DNA of 64,000 bases from assembly GCF_014203115.1 (NCBI RefSeq), contig NZ_JACHIJ010000003.1, positions 1 through 64,000 of the forward strand, written 5' to 3'. Position 1 is the first letter of the stretch, and every line of letters starts with the position of its first letter. Both the position numbers and the translations under genes were made by a program. Shown here in pieces: positions 9,272-19,069 of this stretch. The notes under the pieces were generated by a model, which saw only the letters and a list, made by a program, of their open reading frames with translations, had not been told where the DNA came from and did no database searches. Source of the DNA: Afipia massiliensis (GTDB lineage: Bacteria > Pseudomonadota > Alphaproteobacteria > Rhizobiales > Xanthobacteraceae).

Positions 9272-10012
9272 CTATGCCGCCGCGCGCGCGTTGCGGATCA
9301 GCGTCAGTGCCTCCGCCGGATCGACACGGCCGTCGTACAGCGCGCGGCCGGAAATCGCGCCTTCCAGCTTTTTGGCGCGCGGCGACAGCATCGCTTTCAC
9401 GTCCGCAATGGACGCGAAGCCACCGGACGCGATCACCGGAATCGAGATCGCGTCAGCTAGCGCAATGGTCGCGTCGAGGTTGAGGCCTTTCAGCAGCCCG
9501 TCGCGGGCGATGTCGGTGAAGATGATCGCGGCGACGCCGGCATCCTCGAATCGCTGCGCGATGTCGAGCGCGGTAACAGTCGAGGTTTCCGCCCAGCCCT
9601 CAACCGCGACCTTGCCGTCGCGCGCGTCGAGACCCACCGCAACCCGACCCGGAAATTTCTTCGCGGCTTCCTTCACCAGCGCCGGATCGCGCACCGCAGC
9701 GGTGCCGATGATAACGCGGCGGATGCCCTTGGACAGCCAGGCCTCAATCGTCGCAAGATCGCGGATACCGCCGCCGAGCTGCACCGGAAACTTCACGACC
9801 TTGAGCATGCTCTCGACCGCTTGCGCATTCACGGGCTTGCCGGCGAACGCGCCGTCGAGATCGACCACGTGAAGATATTCGAAGCCCTGAGTCTCGAAGG
9901 TTTTCGCCTGCGCGGCCGGATCGAGATTGAATACGGTCGCGCGCGCCATGTCGCCCTGCTCGAGGCGCACGCACTGGCCGTTCTTGAGATCGATAGCGGG
10001 AAAGAGAATCAC
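9272..10012 (-). CDS. hisA: ProFAR isomerase (phosphoribosylformimino-AICAR-P isomerase)
   Basis: A (beta/alpha)8-barrel isomerase of 246 residues. It begins [16 protein letters not shown] with the catalytic Asp near residue 8, and has a second acid in [15 protein letters not shown] place the start at the GTG at 10012, whose GTGA overlaps the hisH stop. An in-frame GTG three codons earlier (10021) gives a longer form that fits the family less well. It is translationally coupled to hisH. Confidence 0.95.
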   Translation of the reverse strand: MILFPAIDLKNGQCVRLEQGDMARATVFNLDPAAQAKTFETQGFEYLHVVDLDGAFAGKPVNAQAVESMLKVVKFPVQLGGGIRDLATIEAWLSKGIRRVIIGTAAVRDPALVKEAAKKFPGRVAVGLDARDGKVAVEGWAETSTVTALDIAQRFEDAGVAAIIFTDIARDGLLKGLNLDATIALADAISIPVIASGGFASIADVKAMLSPRAKKLEGAISGRALYDGRVDPAEALTLIRNARAAA

Positions 10013-10659
10013 GGCTTCCACTTCAGAAAATTCGAGATCAGGGCGAGACCAAAACGCTGGCTCTTTTCGGGGTGAAACTGCGTGCCGATCGCGGTGTCCT
10101 TGGCCACGATGGCCGTCACCGGCCCGCCGTAGTCGGCGCGCGCCACGACATCGGCTTCATCCGCCGCGTTCAGGTGATACGAGTGCACGAAATAGGCGTG
10201 GCGGCCCTTGTCGCCGAGCGGCAGCCGCTCCAGCACCGGATGCTCGCGCACCAGATCGAGCGTGTTCCAGCCCATGTGCGGAATTTTCAGATTCTCTTCG
10301 TTCGGCGAAATCTTCACGACATCGCCCGCGATCCAGTCGAGGCCCGGCGTGGTGACATATTCCTTGCCCTGCGTCGCCATCAGCTGCATGCCGACGCAAA
10401 TGCCGAAGAACGGCCGCGCCTTGTCGCGCACCGCTTCCGTCATCGCATCCACCATGCCGTTCAGGCCATCGAGACCCTTGCGGCAATCCGCGAACGCACC
10501 GACGCCCGGCAGGACAATCCGATCGGCGCGGAACACGGTATCGGGATCGCGCGTGACGACGATTTTTTGCGGCTGCTCCATGCTGCGCGCGGCGCGCTCG
10601 AAAGCCTTCGCCGCCGAGTGCAGATTGCCGGAGCCGTAATCGATAATGGCAACGCTCAA
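10009..10659 (-). CDS. hisH: Imidazole glycerol phosphate synthase, glutaminase subunit
   Basis: A 216-residue class-I glutamine amidotransferase that supplies ammonia to HisF. The triad is visible as Cys88 in GICVGMQ and His196/Glu198 in QFHPEKS. The start codon is TTG at 10659 ([12 protein letters not shown]), with TTGA overlapping the stop of the upstream gene; no better ATG or GTG is available before the conserved N-terminus. The rare start with a 4-bp overlap implies that translation depends on the preceding gene. Confidence 0.94.
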   Translation of the reverse strand: MSVAIIDYGSGNLHSAAKAFERAARSMEQPQKIVVTRDPDTVFRADRIVLPGVGAFADCRKGLDGLNGMVDAMTEAVRDKARPFFGICVGMQLMATQGKEYVTTPGLDWIAGDVVKISPNEENLKIPHMGWNTLDLVREHPVLERLPLGDKGRHAYFVHSYHLNAADEADVVARADYGGPVTAIVAKDTAIGTQFHPEKSQRFGLALISNFLKWKP

Positions 10660-11159
10660 CGCGACGCTCCAGGTTCAGGAAACAAGCCGATCACGCTCTC
10701 CGACTGCGTCAGCGATGCACGCGGCAACGGCGGCGGTGAACTCGCGTTGCCGCGATTGCCGTCGCGCGCCGTCTTGGCGTTCCAGCGCTCGAAGAAGCGG
10801 CGCTCGGCGGCTTCTTCCGAATCCGCCACCACGATATCGAGCTGGCGCCATTTGCGGCGCGACAGCTTCCAGCGCCGCAGCGAGCCGGCCTCAAGACCGA
10901 ACAGCAATGCGATGACGCCCATCACCAGAAAGCGCGCGCCCGACCCCACGCCGAACGACCACATTGCGACTTCCGCCGCGATCGTGATCACGAGATAGCC
11001 GAACGTCGCCAGCCATAGCCGGTGCCAGAGCAACCAAAGGATGGAGGCGACGAAGGCCCAGACATAAAATCCGTCCCGCACGAACACGAGCTGCTCCGGC
11101 GCCGTGCGCACATCGGTGCCGTAATAGCTCGCCGGCCCGTGAACCGTGTAAACCGCCAT
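10656..11159 (-). CDS. DUF2628-type small membrane protein in the his operon
   Basis: A 167-residue protein beginning [14 protein letters not shown]. About three hydrophobic segments (around [32 protein letters not shown] and [12 protein letters not shown]) are followed by a basic, then Pro/Ser-rich cytoplasmic tail. It resembles DUF2628 proteins, whose function is unknown. It lies between hisB and hisH and overlaps hisH by 4 bp. This position is common in Rhizobiales but gives no direct link to histidine synthesis. The ATG at 11159 is chosen over one 18 codons upstream. Confidence 0.75.
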   Translation of the reverse strand: MAVYTVHGPASYYGTDVRTAPEQLVFVRDGFYVWAFVASILWLLWHRLWLATFGYLVITIAAEVAMWSFGVGSGARFLVMGVIALLFGLEAGSLRRWKLSRRKWRQLDIVVADSEEAAERRFFERWNAKTARDGNRGNASSPPPLPRASLTQSESVIGLFPEPGASR

Positions 11160-11234
11160 GATCGTTCTCCGGAACCCCGTTGCGCACGATCCACGAAAGA
11201 TCGTGCACCGCACGATGGTCCAAAAGTGAATTCC

Positions 11235-11255
11235 AGCGCATGCCCGGCATGCGCT
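11235..11255. repeat. Perfect 10-bp palindrome downstream of hisB
   Basis: AGCGCATGCC (11235-11244) is exactly complementary to GGCATGCGCT (11246-11255), with one base between. It begins 11 bp past the hisB stop. It has no T-run, so it is more likely a dispersed palindromic repeat or mRNA-stabilising hairpin than an intrinsic terminator. Confidence 0.5.
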
Positions 11256-11265
11256 TCAGGTCAAA

Positions 11266-11859
11266 TCAGCCGCCGAGCGTGCCCTTGGTCGAGGGAATTT
11301 CGCCCGCGGCGCGCGGATCGATCGCAACCGCGGCACGGAGCGCGCGCGCCAGGCCCTTGAAGCAGGACTCGGCGATATGATGGTTGTTCTCGCCATACAG
11401 CGTCTCGACATGCAGCGTCACGCCGGCATTGATTGCGAAGGCGTTGAACCACTCGCGCACCAGCTCGGTGTCGAACTCACCGATCTTGTCGCGCGGGAAT
11501 TCGGCCTTGAACACCAGCACCGGCCGCCCGGAAATGTCGATAACGACGCGCGACAGCGTCTCGTCCATCGGCATATGGATGCTGGCGTAGCGGGTAATGC
11601 CCTTCATGTCGCCGAGCGCCTGCTTCACAGCCTGCCCGAGCGCAATGCCGACATCTTCCGTGGTGTGGTGGTAATCGATATGGAGATCGCCGTCGGCCTG
11701 TACGGTGATGTCGATGCGCGAATGCCGCGCCAGGAGATCCAGCATATGATCGAAGAATCCGATGCCGGTCGCGACATTGGATATGCCGGTGCCGTCCAGA
11801 TTGACCGACACCATGATGTCGGTTTCCTTGGTCTTGCGCTTGATGGTGGCCGTGCGCAT
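11266..11859 (-). CDS. hisB: Imidazoleglycerol-phosphate dehydratase
   Basis: A 197-residue monofunctional IGPD, the manganese enzyme that dehydrates imidazole glycerol phosphate. The duplicated metal-binding motifs are visible as [16 protein letters not shown] and GENNHHIAE. Length matches the family without the phosphatase domain. It is the first gene of the leftward his cluster. Its start lies about 195 bp from the divergent hslV, so the two promoters share that interval. Confidence 0.97.
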   Translation of the reverse strand: MRTATIKRKTKETDIMVSVNLDGTGISNVATGIGFFDHMLDLLARHSRIDITVQADGDLHIDYHHTTEDVGIALGQAVKQALGDMKGITRYASIHMPMDETLSRVVIDISGRPVLVFKAEFPRDKIGEFDTELVREWFNAFAINAGVTLHVETLYGENNHHIAESCFKGLARALRAAVAIDPRAAGEIPSTKGTLGG

Positions 11860-12054
11860 GAAAAGTGCTCTCCGAACGCCTCAGAACTCTTGGGAAAGAG
11901 CGTCCTTTTAACAGGCACATGACGCCTTCGCTACTGCGGGATGACGCGATTTTTGCCTGAGTTTTCAGATATGGTGACCGGAATTCGCCGCACCGGCGGA
12001 CCAATTGCAACCGCCGGCGCCAGTGCCTAGATCAGGCCCTTCAACGAGGTATTC

Positions 12055-12609
12055 ATGCAAGCATCACAGCCTGAGATCTGGCACGGGACCACCATTCTCA
12101 CGGTCCGCAAGGGCGGCAAAGTGGTCATCGGTGGCGACGGGCAGGTTTCCATCGGCCAGACCGTTATCAAGTCCAACGCCAAAAAGGTCCGCAAGCTCGG
12201 CAAGGGCGACGTCATCGGCGGATTCGCCGGGGCCACCGCCGACGCCTTCACCCTGTTCGAGCGCCTCGAGGCCAAGCTCGAGCAGTATCCCGGCCAGTTG
12301 ACCCGGGCCGCCGTCGAACTGGCCAAGGACTGGCGCACCGACCGTTATCTGCGCCGCCTGGAAGCGATGATGATCGTGGCCGACAAGGACGTCTCGCTGG
12401 TGCTGACCGGCACCGGCGACGTGCTGGAGCCGGAACACGGCGTGATGGCGATTGGCTCCGGCGGCAACTACGCGCTGGCCGCCGCGCGTGCCCTGGCCGA
12501 TTCCGACCAAGACGCCGAGGCCATCGTGCGCCGCTCGCTCGATATCGCCGCCGACATCTGCGTCTACACCAACCGCAACGTTACCATCGAAGCGCTGACG
12601 AGTGCTTGA
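12055..12609 (+). CDS. hslV: HslV peptidase subunit of the HslUV protease
   Basis: A 184-residue proteasome-beta-like Ntn hydrolase. The propeptide ([11 protein letters not shown]) ends before Thr12, which becomes the catalytic N-terminus ([10 protein letters not shown]). The core GDGQVS and [14 protein letters not shown] are typical. It assembles as a dodecamer with the HslU ATPase encoded 490 bp downstream. Here an acetyltransferase gene separates the two, which usually adjoin. Confidence 0.97.
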   Translation: MQASQPEIWHGTTILTVRKGGKVVIGGDGQVSIGQTVIKSNAKKVRKLGKGDVIGGFAGATADAFTLFERLEAKLEQYPGQLTRAAVELAKDWRTDRYLRRLEAMMIVADKDVSLVLTGTGDVLEPEHGVMAIGSGGNYALAAARALADSDQDAEAIVRRSLDIAADICVYTNRNVTIEALTSA

Positions 12610-13100
12610 TGCCTGCTGATGGCTACCAGTTCGTTCCGATGACGGCTGGCGACCTGCCGATGATCCGGCTGTGGCTGGCAACTCCGGAGGTCGTGGAGTG
12701 GTGGGGCGATCCAGATGAGCAGTTTGCCATCGTCAGCGGCGACCTCAGCGAGCCTGCGATGGAACAGTTTATCGTAACAGCGGACGGACAAGCGTTCGGT
12801 TACATCCAGAGCTTCGACCTCAAGGCCTGGCCGGACGACGCGTTCCGCGAGCATCCTGACGGCACAAGAGCCATTGACCAGTTCATCGGCGACCCCGACA
12901 TGATCAATCATGGCCACGGCTCGGCTTTCATTCGCGTCTTTGCCGATCAGTTATTCGCAAACGGCGCGCCTCGCGTCATTACCGATCCCGACCCTGACAA
13001 TGCACGCGCGATCAGGGCTTATGAAAAGGCCGGCTTCCGCAAGGAACGCATGGTCGATACGCTCGAAGGACCTGCTCTCTTGATGGTACGCAATCCATGA
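12609..13100 (+). CDS. GNAT acetyltransferase of the aminoglycoside 6'-N type, between hslV and hslU
   Basis: A 163-residue GNAT protein. The N-terminal [22 protein letters not shown], the middle [17 protein letters not shown] and the C-terminal [18 protein letters not shown] resemble the AacA4/AAC(6')-Ib and siderophore-acetyltransferase-like families. The acetyl-CoA loop is degenerate (INHGHGSAF). The ATG at 12609 overlaps the hslV stop by one base, and its own stop overlaps the hslU ATG, so all three form one transcript. The substrate is unknown. Family resemblance does not establish aminoglycoside resistance. Confidence 0.8.
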   Translation: MPADGYQFVPMTAGDLPMIRLWLATPEVVEWWGDPDEQFAIVSGDLSEPAMEQFIVTADGQAFGYIQSFDLKAWPDDAFREHPDGTRAIDQFIGDPDMINHGHGSAFIRVFADQLFANGAPRVITDPDPDNARAIRAYEKAGFRKERMVDTLEGPALLMVRNP

Positions 13101-14398
13101 CAGACTTCTCCCCTCGCGAAATTGTTTCCGAACTCGATCGCTTCATCGTCGGACAGGGCGACGCCAAGCGCGCCGTCTCCATCGCGCTGCGCAACCGCTG
13201 GCGGCGGCAGCAACTGACCGGCTCGCTGCGCGAGGAAGTGCTGCCGAAGAACATCCTGATGATCGGGCCGACCGGCGTCGGCAAGACCGAAATCGCGCGG
13301 CGGCTGGCGCGCCTCGCCGGTGCGCCGTTCATCAAGGTCGAGGCCACCAAGTTCACTGAAGTGGGCTATGTCGGCCGCGACGTCGAGCAGATCGTGCGCG
13401 ATCTCGTCGAGGTCGCGATCCTGCAGACCCGCGAGCGCAAGCGGAAGGATGTGCAGGCGCGCGCGCAACAGGCCGCCGAGGACCGCGTGCTCGACGCGCT
13501 GGTCGGCGCCAACGCCGGCGCGGCGACACGCGATTCGTTCCGCAAGAAACTGCGGGCGGGCGAGTTGAACGACAAGGAAATCGAGATCGAGACCCAATCG
13601 TCCGGCGGCACGCCGATGTTCGAGATTCCGGGCATGCCCGGCGCGCAGGTCGGCTCGATCTCGATCGGCGATATTTTCGGCAAGATGGGCGGCCGGACCA
13701 AGACTCGCCGCCTGAGCGTGGCCGACTCCCACGAAATCCTCGTCAACGAGGAAAGCGACAAGCTGCTGGATAGCGATCAGCTGACGCAGGAAGCCGTGCA
13801 GGCGGTGGAGAACAACGGCATCGTCTTCCTCGACGAGATCGACAAGATCTGCGTGCGCGACGGCGCGCGGGCCGGCGACGTGTCCCGCGAAGGCGTGCAG
13901 CGCGACCTGCTGCCGCTGATCGAAGGCACCACGGTGTCCACCAAGCACGGCGCGGTGAAGACCGACCACATTCTCTTCATTGCGTCGGGCGCGTTCCATA
14001 TCGCCAAGCCCTCCGACCTGCTGCCCGAATTGCAGGGCCGTTTGCCGATCCGCGTCGAGCTGCAGGCGCTGACGCGCGACGACATGCGCCGCATCCTCAC
14101 CGAGCCGGAGGCCTCACTGCTTAAGCAATATGTCGCGCTGATGCAGACCGAAGGCGTCACGCTCAACATCACCGACGACGGCATCGACGCGCTGGCCGAT
14201 GTCGCCGTGGCGGTGAACTCGACCATCGAGAATATCGGTGCGCGCCGCCTGCAGACGGTGATGGAGCGCGTGCTGGACGAGACGTCGTTCCATGCGCCCG
14301 ATATGGGCGGTCAGACCATCACGATCGACGCAGCCTACGTGCAGAAGCATATCGGCGATCTGGCGAAGAACACGGATCTAAGCCGGTTCATTCTGTAG
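13097..14398 (+). CDS. hslU: HslU ATPase/unfoldase subunit
   Basis: A 433-residue AAA+ unfoldase that feeds substrates to HslV. Walker A is [15 protein letters not shown] and Walker B is [13 protein letters not shown]. The intermediate domain spans roughly residues 110-230, and the C-terminus ends in the hydrophobic SRFIL tail that docks into HslV. ATGA overlaps the upstream GNAT stop. Transcription converges with the Smr gene. Confidence 0.97.
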   Translation: MTDFSPREIVSELDRFIVGQGDAKRAVSIALRNRWRRQQLTGSLREEVLPKNILMIGPTGVGKTEIARRLARLAGAPFIKVEATKFTEVGYVGRDVEQIVRDLVEVAILQTRERKRKDVQARAQQAAEDRVLDALVGANAGAATRDSFRKKLRAGELNDKEIEIETQSSGGTPMFEIPGMPGAQVGSISIGDIFGKMGGRTKTRRLSVADSHEILVNEESDKLLDSDQLTQEAVQAVENNGIVFLDEIDKICVRDGARAGDVSREGVQRDLLPLIEGTTVSTKHGAVKTDHILFIASGAFHIAKPSDLLPELQGRLPIRVELQALTRDDMRRILTEPEASLLKQYVALMQTEGVTLNITDDGIDALADVAVAVNSTIENIGARRLQTVMERVLDETSFHAPDMGGQTITIDAAYVQKHIGDLAKNTDLSRFIL

Positions 14399-14468
14399 CA
14401 ACGGCGCGAGTTCTCCTGCGAGACTCGCCACATTTTTGATGTCATCCCCGCGAAAGCGGCTGTGCTTG

Positions 14469-15053
14469 CTACCGCGCGCGCCGCACGCGCACATACAGTG
14501 CGCCCTCGCCGCCATGGCCGATGTGAGCTTCCTCGAAGCCGACGATGAGGCTGCGGAATTCCGGCAGGCCGAGCCAATGCGGCACCTGACGGCGCAACAC
14601 ACCGCGCTCCGACTCCGGCCCGACAGTGCGGCCCTTGCCGGTGATGACGAGAACGAAGCTCATCCCATCGGCCTGCGCGTGCTGCAGAAAGTTCAGCAGC
14701 ATGCGATGCGCCCTGGTCTGGGTCATGCCATGCAGATCGAGCCGCGCGTCGATGTCTTTCCTGCCGCGCGAGAGCTTTGATCGCTCACGCCGCCCCAGCG
14801 GCGCAAGCGGCGGCGGCGCGGGAGGCGGACTCGGAATTTTTCTGATCGTGGCTGGAAGTTTTAGCGACGGCGCGGAATTCGACGTCGCCGGAGCTTCTTC
14901 GACAATTTCCAGCGAGCCTTTCGCCGGACGCGATCTCCTGCGCAGCGGCTTGGCCTGCTTCGTCACGTTTTCCCATAGTTCGGCTTCTTCGCGGCTCAGC
15001 GCGCGCTTGCGCCGGGGCGATGGCGGCGGATCGAGATTGCGCGGACGCTTCAT
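14469..15053 (-). CDS. Smr-domain protein
   Basis: A 194-residue protein. The first about 95 residues are charged and Pro-rich (disordered). A C-terminal Smr domain follows, with DLHGMTQTRAH and the VITGKGR loop. Smr domains bind or nick nucleic acids, and some members act at stalled ribosomes. The cellular role of this alphaproteobacterial form is unclear. Its ATG overlaps the stop of the upstream mltA gene by 4 bp, so the two are co-translated. Confidence 0.85.
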   Translation of the reverse strand: MKRPRNLDPPPSPRRKRALSREEAELWENVTKQAKPLRRRSRPAKGSLEIVEEAPATSNSAPSLKLPATIRKIPSPPPAPPPLAPLGRRERSKLSRGRKDIDARLDLHGMTQTRAHRMLLNFLQHAQADGMSFVLVITGKGRTVGPESERGVLRRQVPHWLGLPEFRSLIVGFEEAHIGHGGEGALYVRVRRAR

Positions 15054-16699
15054 TGGCGATGACGATAACGCCGGTGATGACGCTTGCGACGCGGCGTATC
15101 AGGTTTGACGGTCGCCGCTGACGCAACATCCGGCGCGGTTTTGGGACGGGCTTCCGGCAACGGCACCGCCTGCGCAACCGGCGCGGGGGCCGCAACGGCG
15201 GGCGCTGTTGCCACGGTTGGCGTCTGGGCCGCGGCCGGCTGGTCCTTGGACGGAGCGCTCTTCGCCGAATCCTTCGAAGAATCCTTGGGCTGCTCTTTCG
15301 ACGCGTCCTTGGAAGTTTCCTTGGAAACTTCCTTGACCGGCTCCTTCGGAGTTTCCTTGGCAGGCTCGGTTTGCGGAAACAGTTTCGCGATGGTGGCCGA
15401 CGGCCGGTCTTCCGGCAGCGGCATGGTCTTGCCGCGCGCCACCGGATCGAGGCTGTTCGGCAACAGCATTACAAATCGCGCCGGATTTTTCAGGCGGCCT
15501 GCGACGCGGCCCGCATCGGCGCCCGCGCCGAAATAGATGTCCGCGCGCGCGGGGCCGATAATCGCCGAGCCGGTATCCTGCGCAATCATCAGCTTGCGGA
15601 ACGGCGTGTTCGACGTGTCGGATTCAATCGGCAGATTGCCTTCGATAAAGAACGGCGTGCCGTAGACATGCAGCGACTTGTCGACGGCGATCGATCGTCC
15701 GGCTGTCAGCGGCACGCCCTGTGCGCCGACCGCTTCGTCGTCCGCCGCCAACTTCACCTCGCGGAAGAACACATAAGAGCGGTTGAACCGGCGCAATTCC
15801 TTCGCCGCATCCGGGCTCGTCTCCATGTATTCGCGAATCTTCTGCATCGACATCTGGTCTTTGGGAATGATGTTGCGCTCAATAAGCACTCGCCCGACCG
15901 GCGTATAGGGATAACCGTTATGCGCATCGTAGTTGATGCGCACGATTGATCCGTCCTCGAGCTTGATCCGCGCCGAACCCTGAATCTGGATGAACAGCAG
16001 ATCGGTCTGGCTCTTCAACCAAACCACCTCGAGACCGCGCCCCGCAATCGCGCCGTCCTCAATCTCGGCGCGGTCGTAGTAAGGCACCAGCTTGCGCCGC
16101 CCGACCTTGCGGAACACCTGTCCCTTGTTGGGCATGCTGGCATTGGCCTGCGAATATCCGCGCACGAACAGGTTCGACGGCCGCCGGTAAACAGGCACGT
16201 TGTAGACATCGGTCTGCACCCGCGAGCCGTCGACGATGGGCTCGTAGTACCCGGTTACAAAGCCCGCATCCTCGCCGATCCGCGAAATCTGCAACGGGGT
16301 GAAATTTTTCTCGAAGAATTCGCGCGCCTTGGCGCTCTCGGAAATATCCTCGGCGCGGGCGGCAATGCAGGGATCGCGCAGCGAGGTGCCGAGCGCCTTG
16401 CTGTCAGCGATCGGACTTTTCTGCGCAGCGATCGGCTTGCAGCTGGTGCGAAACGTCTTGAAGGCCGGAAGCGGATCGTCGTCGGCCCAACCCACGACCC
16501 CGCTCCATTTCAGCGGTGCATATTGCCCGTCGGGAACGACCAGCGGCCAGACAACCGGTCCGCGCTTCGGAGCTTCATGATGATCGTGAGAGACATTACG
16601 GCCGGCCGATCTGGCCTCAACGTCTGTGATTGCAAGACCGGCTGCGAAAAGCCCAGCGGCTCCGGCGCTCAGCCACGCGCCAAAGCGCCCGGCTCGCAC
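15050..16699 (-). CDS. mltA: MltA-type lytic transglycosylase with an extended low-complexity tail
   Basis: A murein lytic transglycosylase A: the MltA barrel domain (about GYYEPIVDG to RSYVFFRE) is followed by a 3D domain with catalytic-type aspartates (AQDTGSAIIGPARADIYFG). It cleaves peptidoglycan to 1,6-anhydromuropeptides in the periplasm. I choose the GTG at 16699, giving a signal peptide that ends near ITDVEA. Upstream in-frame starts (16804, 16828) overlap the Tim44 gene. After the catalytic part comes a tail of about 120 residues rich in Lys, Glu, Asp, Ser, Ala and Pro with KE/KD repeats, ending in a very basic RRKRHHRRYRHRQ stretch. Neighbours are Tim44 upstream and Smr downstream. 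Confidence 0.85.
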   Translation of the reverse strand: MRAGRFGAWLSAGAAGLFAAGLAITDVEARSAGRNVSHDHHEAPKRGPVVWPLVVPDGQYAPLKWSGVVGWADDDPLPAFKTFRTSCKPIAAQKSPIADSKALGTSLRDPCIAARAEDISESAKAREFFEKNFTPLQISRIGEDAGFVTGYYEPIVDGSRVQTDVYNVPVYRRPSNLFVRGYSQANASMPNKGQVFRKVGRRKLVPYYDRAEIEDGAIAGRGLEVVWLKSQTDLLFIQIQGSARIKLEDGSIVRINYDAHNGYPYTPVGRVLIERNIIPKDQMSMQKIREYMETSPDAAKELRRFNRSYVFFREVKLAADDEAVGAQGVPLTAGRSIAVDKSLHVYGTPFFIEGNLPIESDTSNTPFRKLMIAQDTGSAIIGPARADIYFGAGADAGRVAGRLKNPARFVMLLPNSLDPVARGKTMPLPEDRPSATIAKLFPQTEPAKETPKEPVKEVSKETSKDASKEQPKDSSKDSAKSAPSKDQPAAAQTPTVATAPAVAAPAPVAQAVPLPEARPKTAPDVASAATVKPDTPRRKRHHRRYRHRQ

Positions 16700-16718
16700 G
16701 CCGGGCGTGGCAAATTCT

Positions 16719-17420
16719 TTATTGTCCGCTTTCCGTCCCAACCAGCTTCCAGTTCGGATCGCGCGAAGCGATGTCACGGGCAAACGTCCAGACATCTGTG
16801 ACATCGGTGAGCTTTTCCGCGTTGCCATCGACGACGGTGCCAGCCTTGTCGCGCGTCACCGAGATCATCTGGGACACGAACCGGATGGTGATCTGAGCGG
16901 CGCGATCGCGCGTTTCGGCATTGACGATCTCGGCCTTGTCGATCGACGCGAAACGCGTCTCGACTCGCTCGCCGCGCTGTTCGCGTTCCTTGATCGCGGC
17001 CTCGAATCCTTCGTAGACCTCGGACGACAACAAATCCTTCAGCGCGCGGCGGTCACCGTTGGCAAAAGCCAGCACGATCATCTCATAGGCGCTTTTCGCG
17101 CCGCTGAGGAAATGCTGCGCGTCGAACGACGGGTCGGAGACGGCAATCTGATCGAGACCGCGCGCGAGCGCCGATCCGGATTCGGCAATTCCTTTCCAGC
17201 GATCGGGCACGACAGCCGGATCTCCGGACGGCGCCAGCGGCGCCTGATCGATGGTCTTGCCCGGCATCGGCACGACATTGTCCGGCGCCCCGCGCAGAAC
17301 ATCACGGCCCGCGCGATCGAACGGCGGCCGCTCGTCGCCGGTCCGCTGTCCCAACACATTGCGCAACCGCAAGAAGATGAAGACGGCCAAGGCCAGAAAA
17401 ATGATGGTGTAAATATCCAC
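16719..17420 (-). CDS. Tim44/TimA-like domain membrane-anchored protein
   Basis: A 233-residue protein. An N-terminal membrane segment (DIYTIIFLALAVFIFLRL) is followed by a linker and a C-terminal Tim44 domain (from about SYEMIVLAFANGD to WTFARDIASRDPNWKL). Related bacterial proteins are membrane-associated, and the mitochondrial homologue tethers Hsp70 to the import channel; the bacterial role is not settled. GTG at 17420 is the likely start. Proximity to secB on the opposite strand is common in Rhizobiales. Confidence 0.82.
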   Translation of the reverse strand: MDIYTIIFLALAVFIFLRLRNVLGQRTGDERPPFDRAGRDVLRGAPDNVVPMPGKTIDQAPLAPSGDPAVVPDRWKGIAESGSALARGLDQIAVSDPSFDAQHFLSGAKSAYEMIVLAFANGDRRALKDLLSSEVYEGFEAAIKEREQRGERVETRFASIDKAEIVNAETRDRAAQITIRFVSQMISVTRDKAGTVVDGNAEKLTDVTDVWTFARDIASRDPNWKLVGTESGQ

Positions 17421-17822
17421 GTCGCATTCACTTTCTGATCGGTGCTGCACGCCGCTCGCGCGGCTTCCCGGGTTGAAACGGGGTTATAGAGGCGTTCGTT
17501 CCGTCACATGTAGGCACGAAATCCGATCCAGCCAACATCGCTATATGCCGCGCTTGAAGTGCCCAAAAGACAAGGTTTGGGGCATTCAAACGCCGATTTC
17601 GCGCAATTCTACCCGATCCAGCGGTTGCGGCCAACCGAAACACAACAGAATGCACCCATCGTCCTTGTCGAATGAGGCAAGGCTATGATAGCCACTCGCC
17701 CCGACAAGGGCCTGTCCTGTCCGGACGCGGACTTTCGCCGCCAACGGATGCCTTTTCAGAGGCAGTTCCCGGACGGATCGCTCCTGGGCGATCTCGTTTC
17801 CACATTCTCGGAGCGAATATTT
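17421..17822. other. Divergent intergenic region between the Tim44 gene and secB
   Basis: About 400 bp with no convincing coding sequence or hairpin terminator. It should hold the promoters of both divergent genes, but I see no strong -35/-10 pair. Confidence 0.4.
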
Positions 17823-18305
17823 ATGACCAACGGCAACGGTGCACCTCTCGAGAACGCGGCTCCGCCCCAGTTCAACGTTCTGGCGCAGTACATCAAGGAT
17901 TTCTCGTTCGAGAATCCGAACTCCCCGGCGTCGCTGGCCAACCAGGACAAGCAACCCACCATCAATATTCAGATCAACGTCACCGCCACTCCGGTTGCCG
18001 AGCATGACTTCGAGGTCGCGCTGTCGATCGAGGGCAAGGCCGAGAACGACAACTTCGTGCTGTTTGCGTTCGAACTGATCTATGCCGGCGTGTTTCGCAT
18101 TCAGAACGTGCCGCAGGACAGCATGCACCCGTTCATCATGATCGAATGCCCGCGGCTATTGTTCCCGTTCGCCCGCGAGATCGTGGCGTCGTCGGTGCGC
18201 GCCGGCGGCTTCCCGCCGCTGATGCTCGATCCGGTCGATTTCGTCGGCCTCTATCGCCAGAATATGGCGCGTCAGGCCGAGCAGCAGCAGGGCAAGCCGA
18301 GCTGA
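17823..18305 (+). CDS. secB: Protein-export chaperone SecB
   Basis: A 160-residue SecB, the cytosolic tetrameric chaperone that keeps preproteins unfolded and passes them to SecA. The conserved core [18 protein letters not shown] and the segment [14 protein letters not shown] are present. The ATG at 17823 is the family start; the in-frame extension back to 17685 does not resemble SecB. The order dnaQ-secB near the origin matches Caulobacter. Confidence 0.96.
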   Translation: MTNGNGAPLENAAPPQFNVLAQYIKDFSFENPNSPASLANQDKQPTINIQINVTATPVAEHDFEVALSIEGKAENDNFVLFAFELIYAGVFRIQNVPQDSMHPFIMIECPRLLFPFAREIVASSVRAGGFPPLMLDPVDFVGLYRQNMARQAEQQQGKPS

Positions 18306-18343
18306 GCTCGGTTATCGCTGCGCGAAGCGAAAATCGCTTCGCT

Positions 18344-19039
18344 TTAATCTTCTTTTGAGAATTCGTTCCAGATCGGCGTGCCGCCGAGCGTCGCGACGAA
18401 TGCGGCATGCGCGGCCGTGTCCGCCTCGGTCACGCGCGGCGCAAGCGGCACCTCGCGCTGCCGGCGCGGTGCATCGATTTGTCCGGCGCCGAACGACTGG
18501 CGCGTTTCGGACAGAATGAGCTGCGACTGCCGCGCGCCGATCAGATCGATATAGACTTCCGCCAGCAGTTCCGCGTCGAGCAGCGCGCCGTGCTTGGTGC
18601 GGCGGGAATTATCGATGGCGTAGCGCGAGCACAGATCGTCGAGCCGGTTCGACACGCCGGGATGCTTGCGTCGGGCCAGCGTCAGCGTATCGACCAGACG
18701 GTCGCGCGGGATTGCCGCTCGCGAGACCTTGGTCAATTCCGCATTGATGAAGCCGATATCGAACGACGCATTGTGGATGACCAGCGGCGCGTCCGCGATG
18801 AATGTCAGAAAATCTTCCGCCACCGCCGCGAACAGCGGCTTGTCGGCAAGGAACTCGCTCGACAGGCCATGCACATTGAACGCTTCCTGCGGCATGTCGC
18901 GTTCGGGATTGAGATAGACGTGAAACGTCTGCCCGGTCGGCATCCGGTTGACCATCTCGACGCAGCCGATCTCGACCAGGCGATCGCCGCGCAGCGGATC
19001 AAGGCCTGTGGTTTCGGTATCGAGAACGATTTCGCGCAT
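18344..19039 (-). CDS. dnaQ: DNA polymerase III epsilon subunit (3'-5' proofreading exonuclease)
   Basis: A 231-residue DEDDh exonuclease. ExoI is VLDTETTGLDP, ExoII is HNASFDIGFIN and ExoIII has HGALLDAELLAEVY. It proofreads replication within the Pol III core. A C-terminal tail for contact with the alpha subunit follows. It is the last gene of the ppsR-maf-coaE-dnaQ series, 30 bp after coaE. Confidence 0.95.
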   Translation of the reverse strand: MREIVLDTETTGLDPLRGDRLVEIGCVEMVNRMPTGQTFHVYLNPERDMPQEAFNVHGLSSEFLADKPLFAAVAEDFLTFIADAPLVIHNASFDIGFINAELTKVSRAAIPRDRLVDTLTLARRKHPGVSNRLDDLCSRYAIDNSRRTKHGALLDAELLAEVYIDLIGARQSQLILSETRQSFGAGQIDAPRRQREVPLAPRVTEADTAAHAAFVATLGGTPIWNEFSKED

Positions 19040-19069
19040 GATGGATATGCCGGGTGCGATATCAGCGAA

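Noticed and set aside
12609-13100. Aminoglycoside resistance gene
   Set aside because: It resembles AAC(6')-type GNATs, but chromosomal housekeeping context and degenerate motifs do not support a resistance call.
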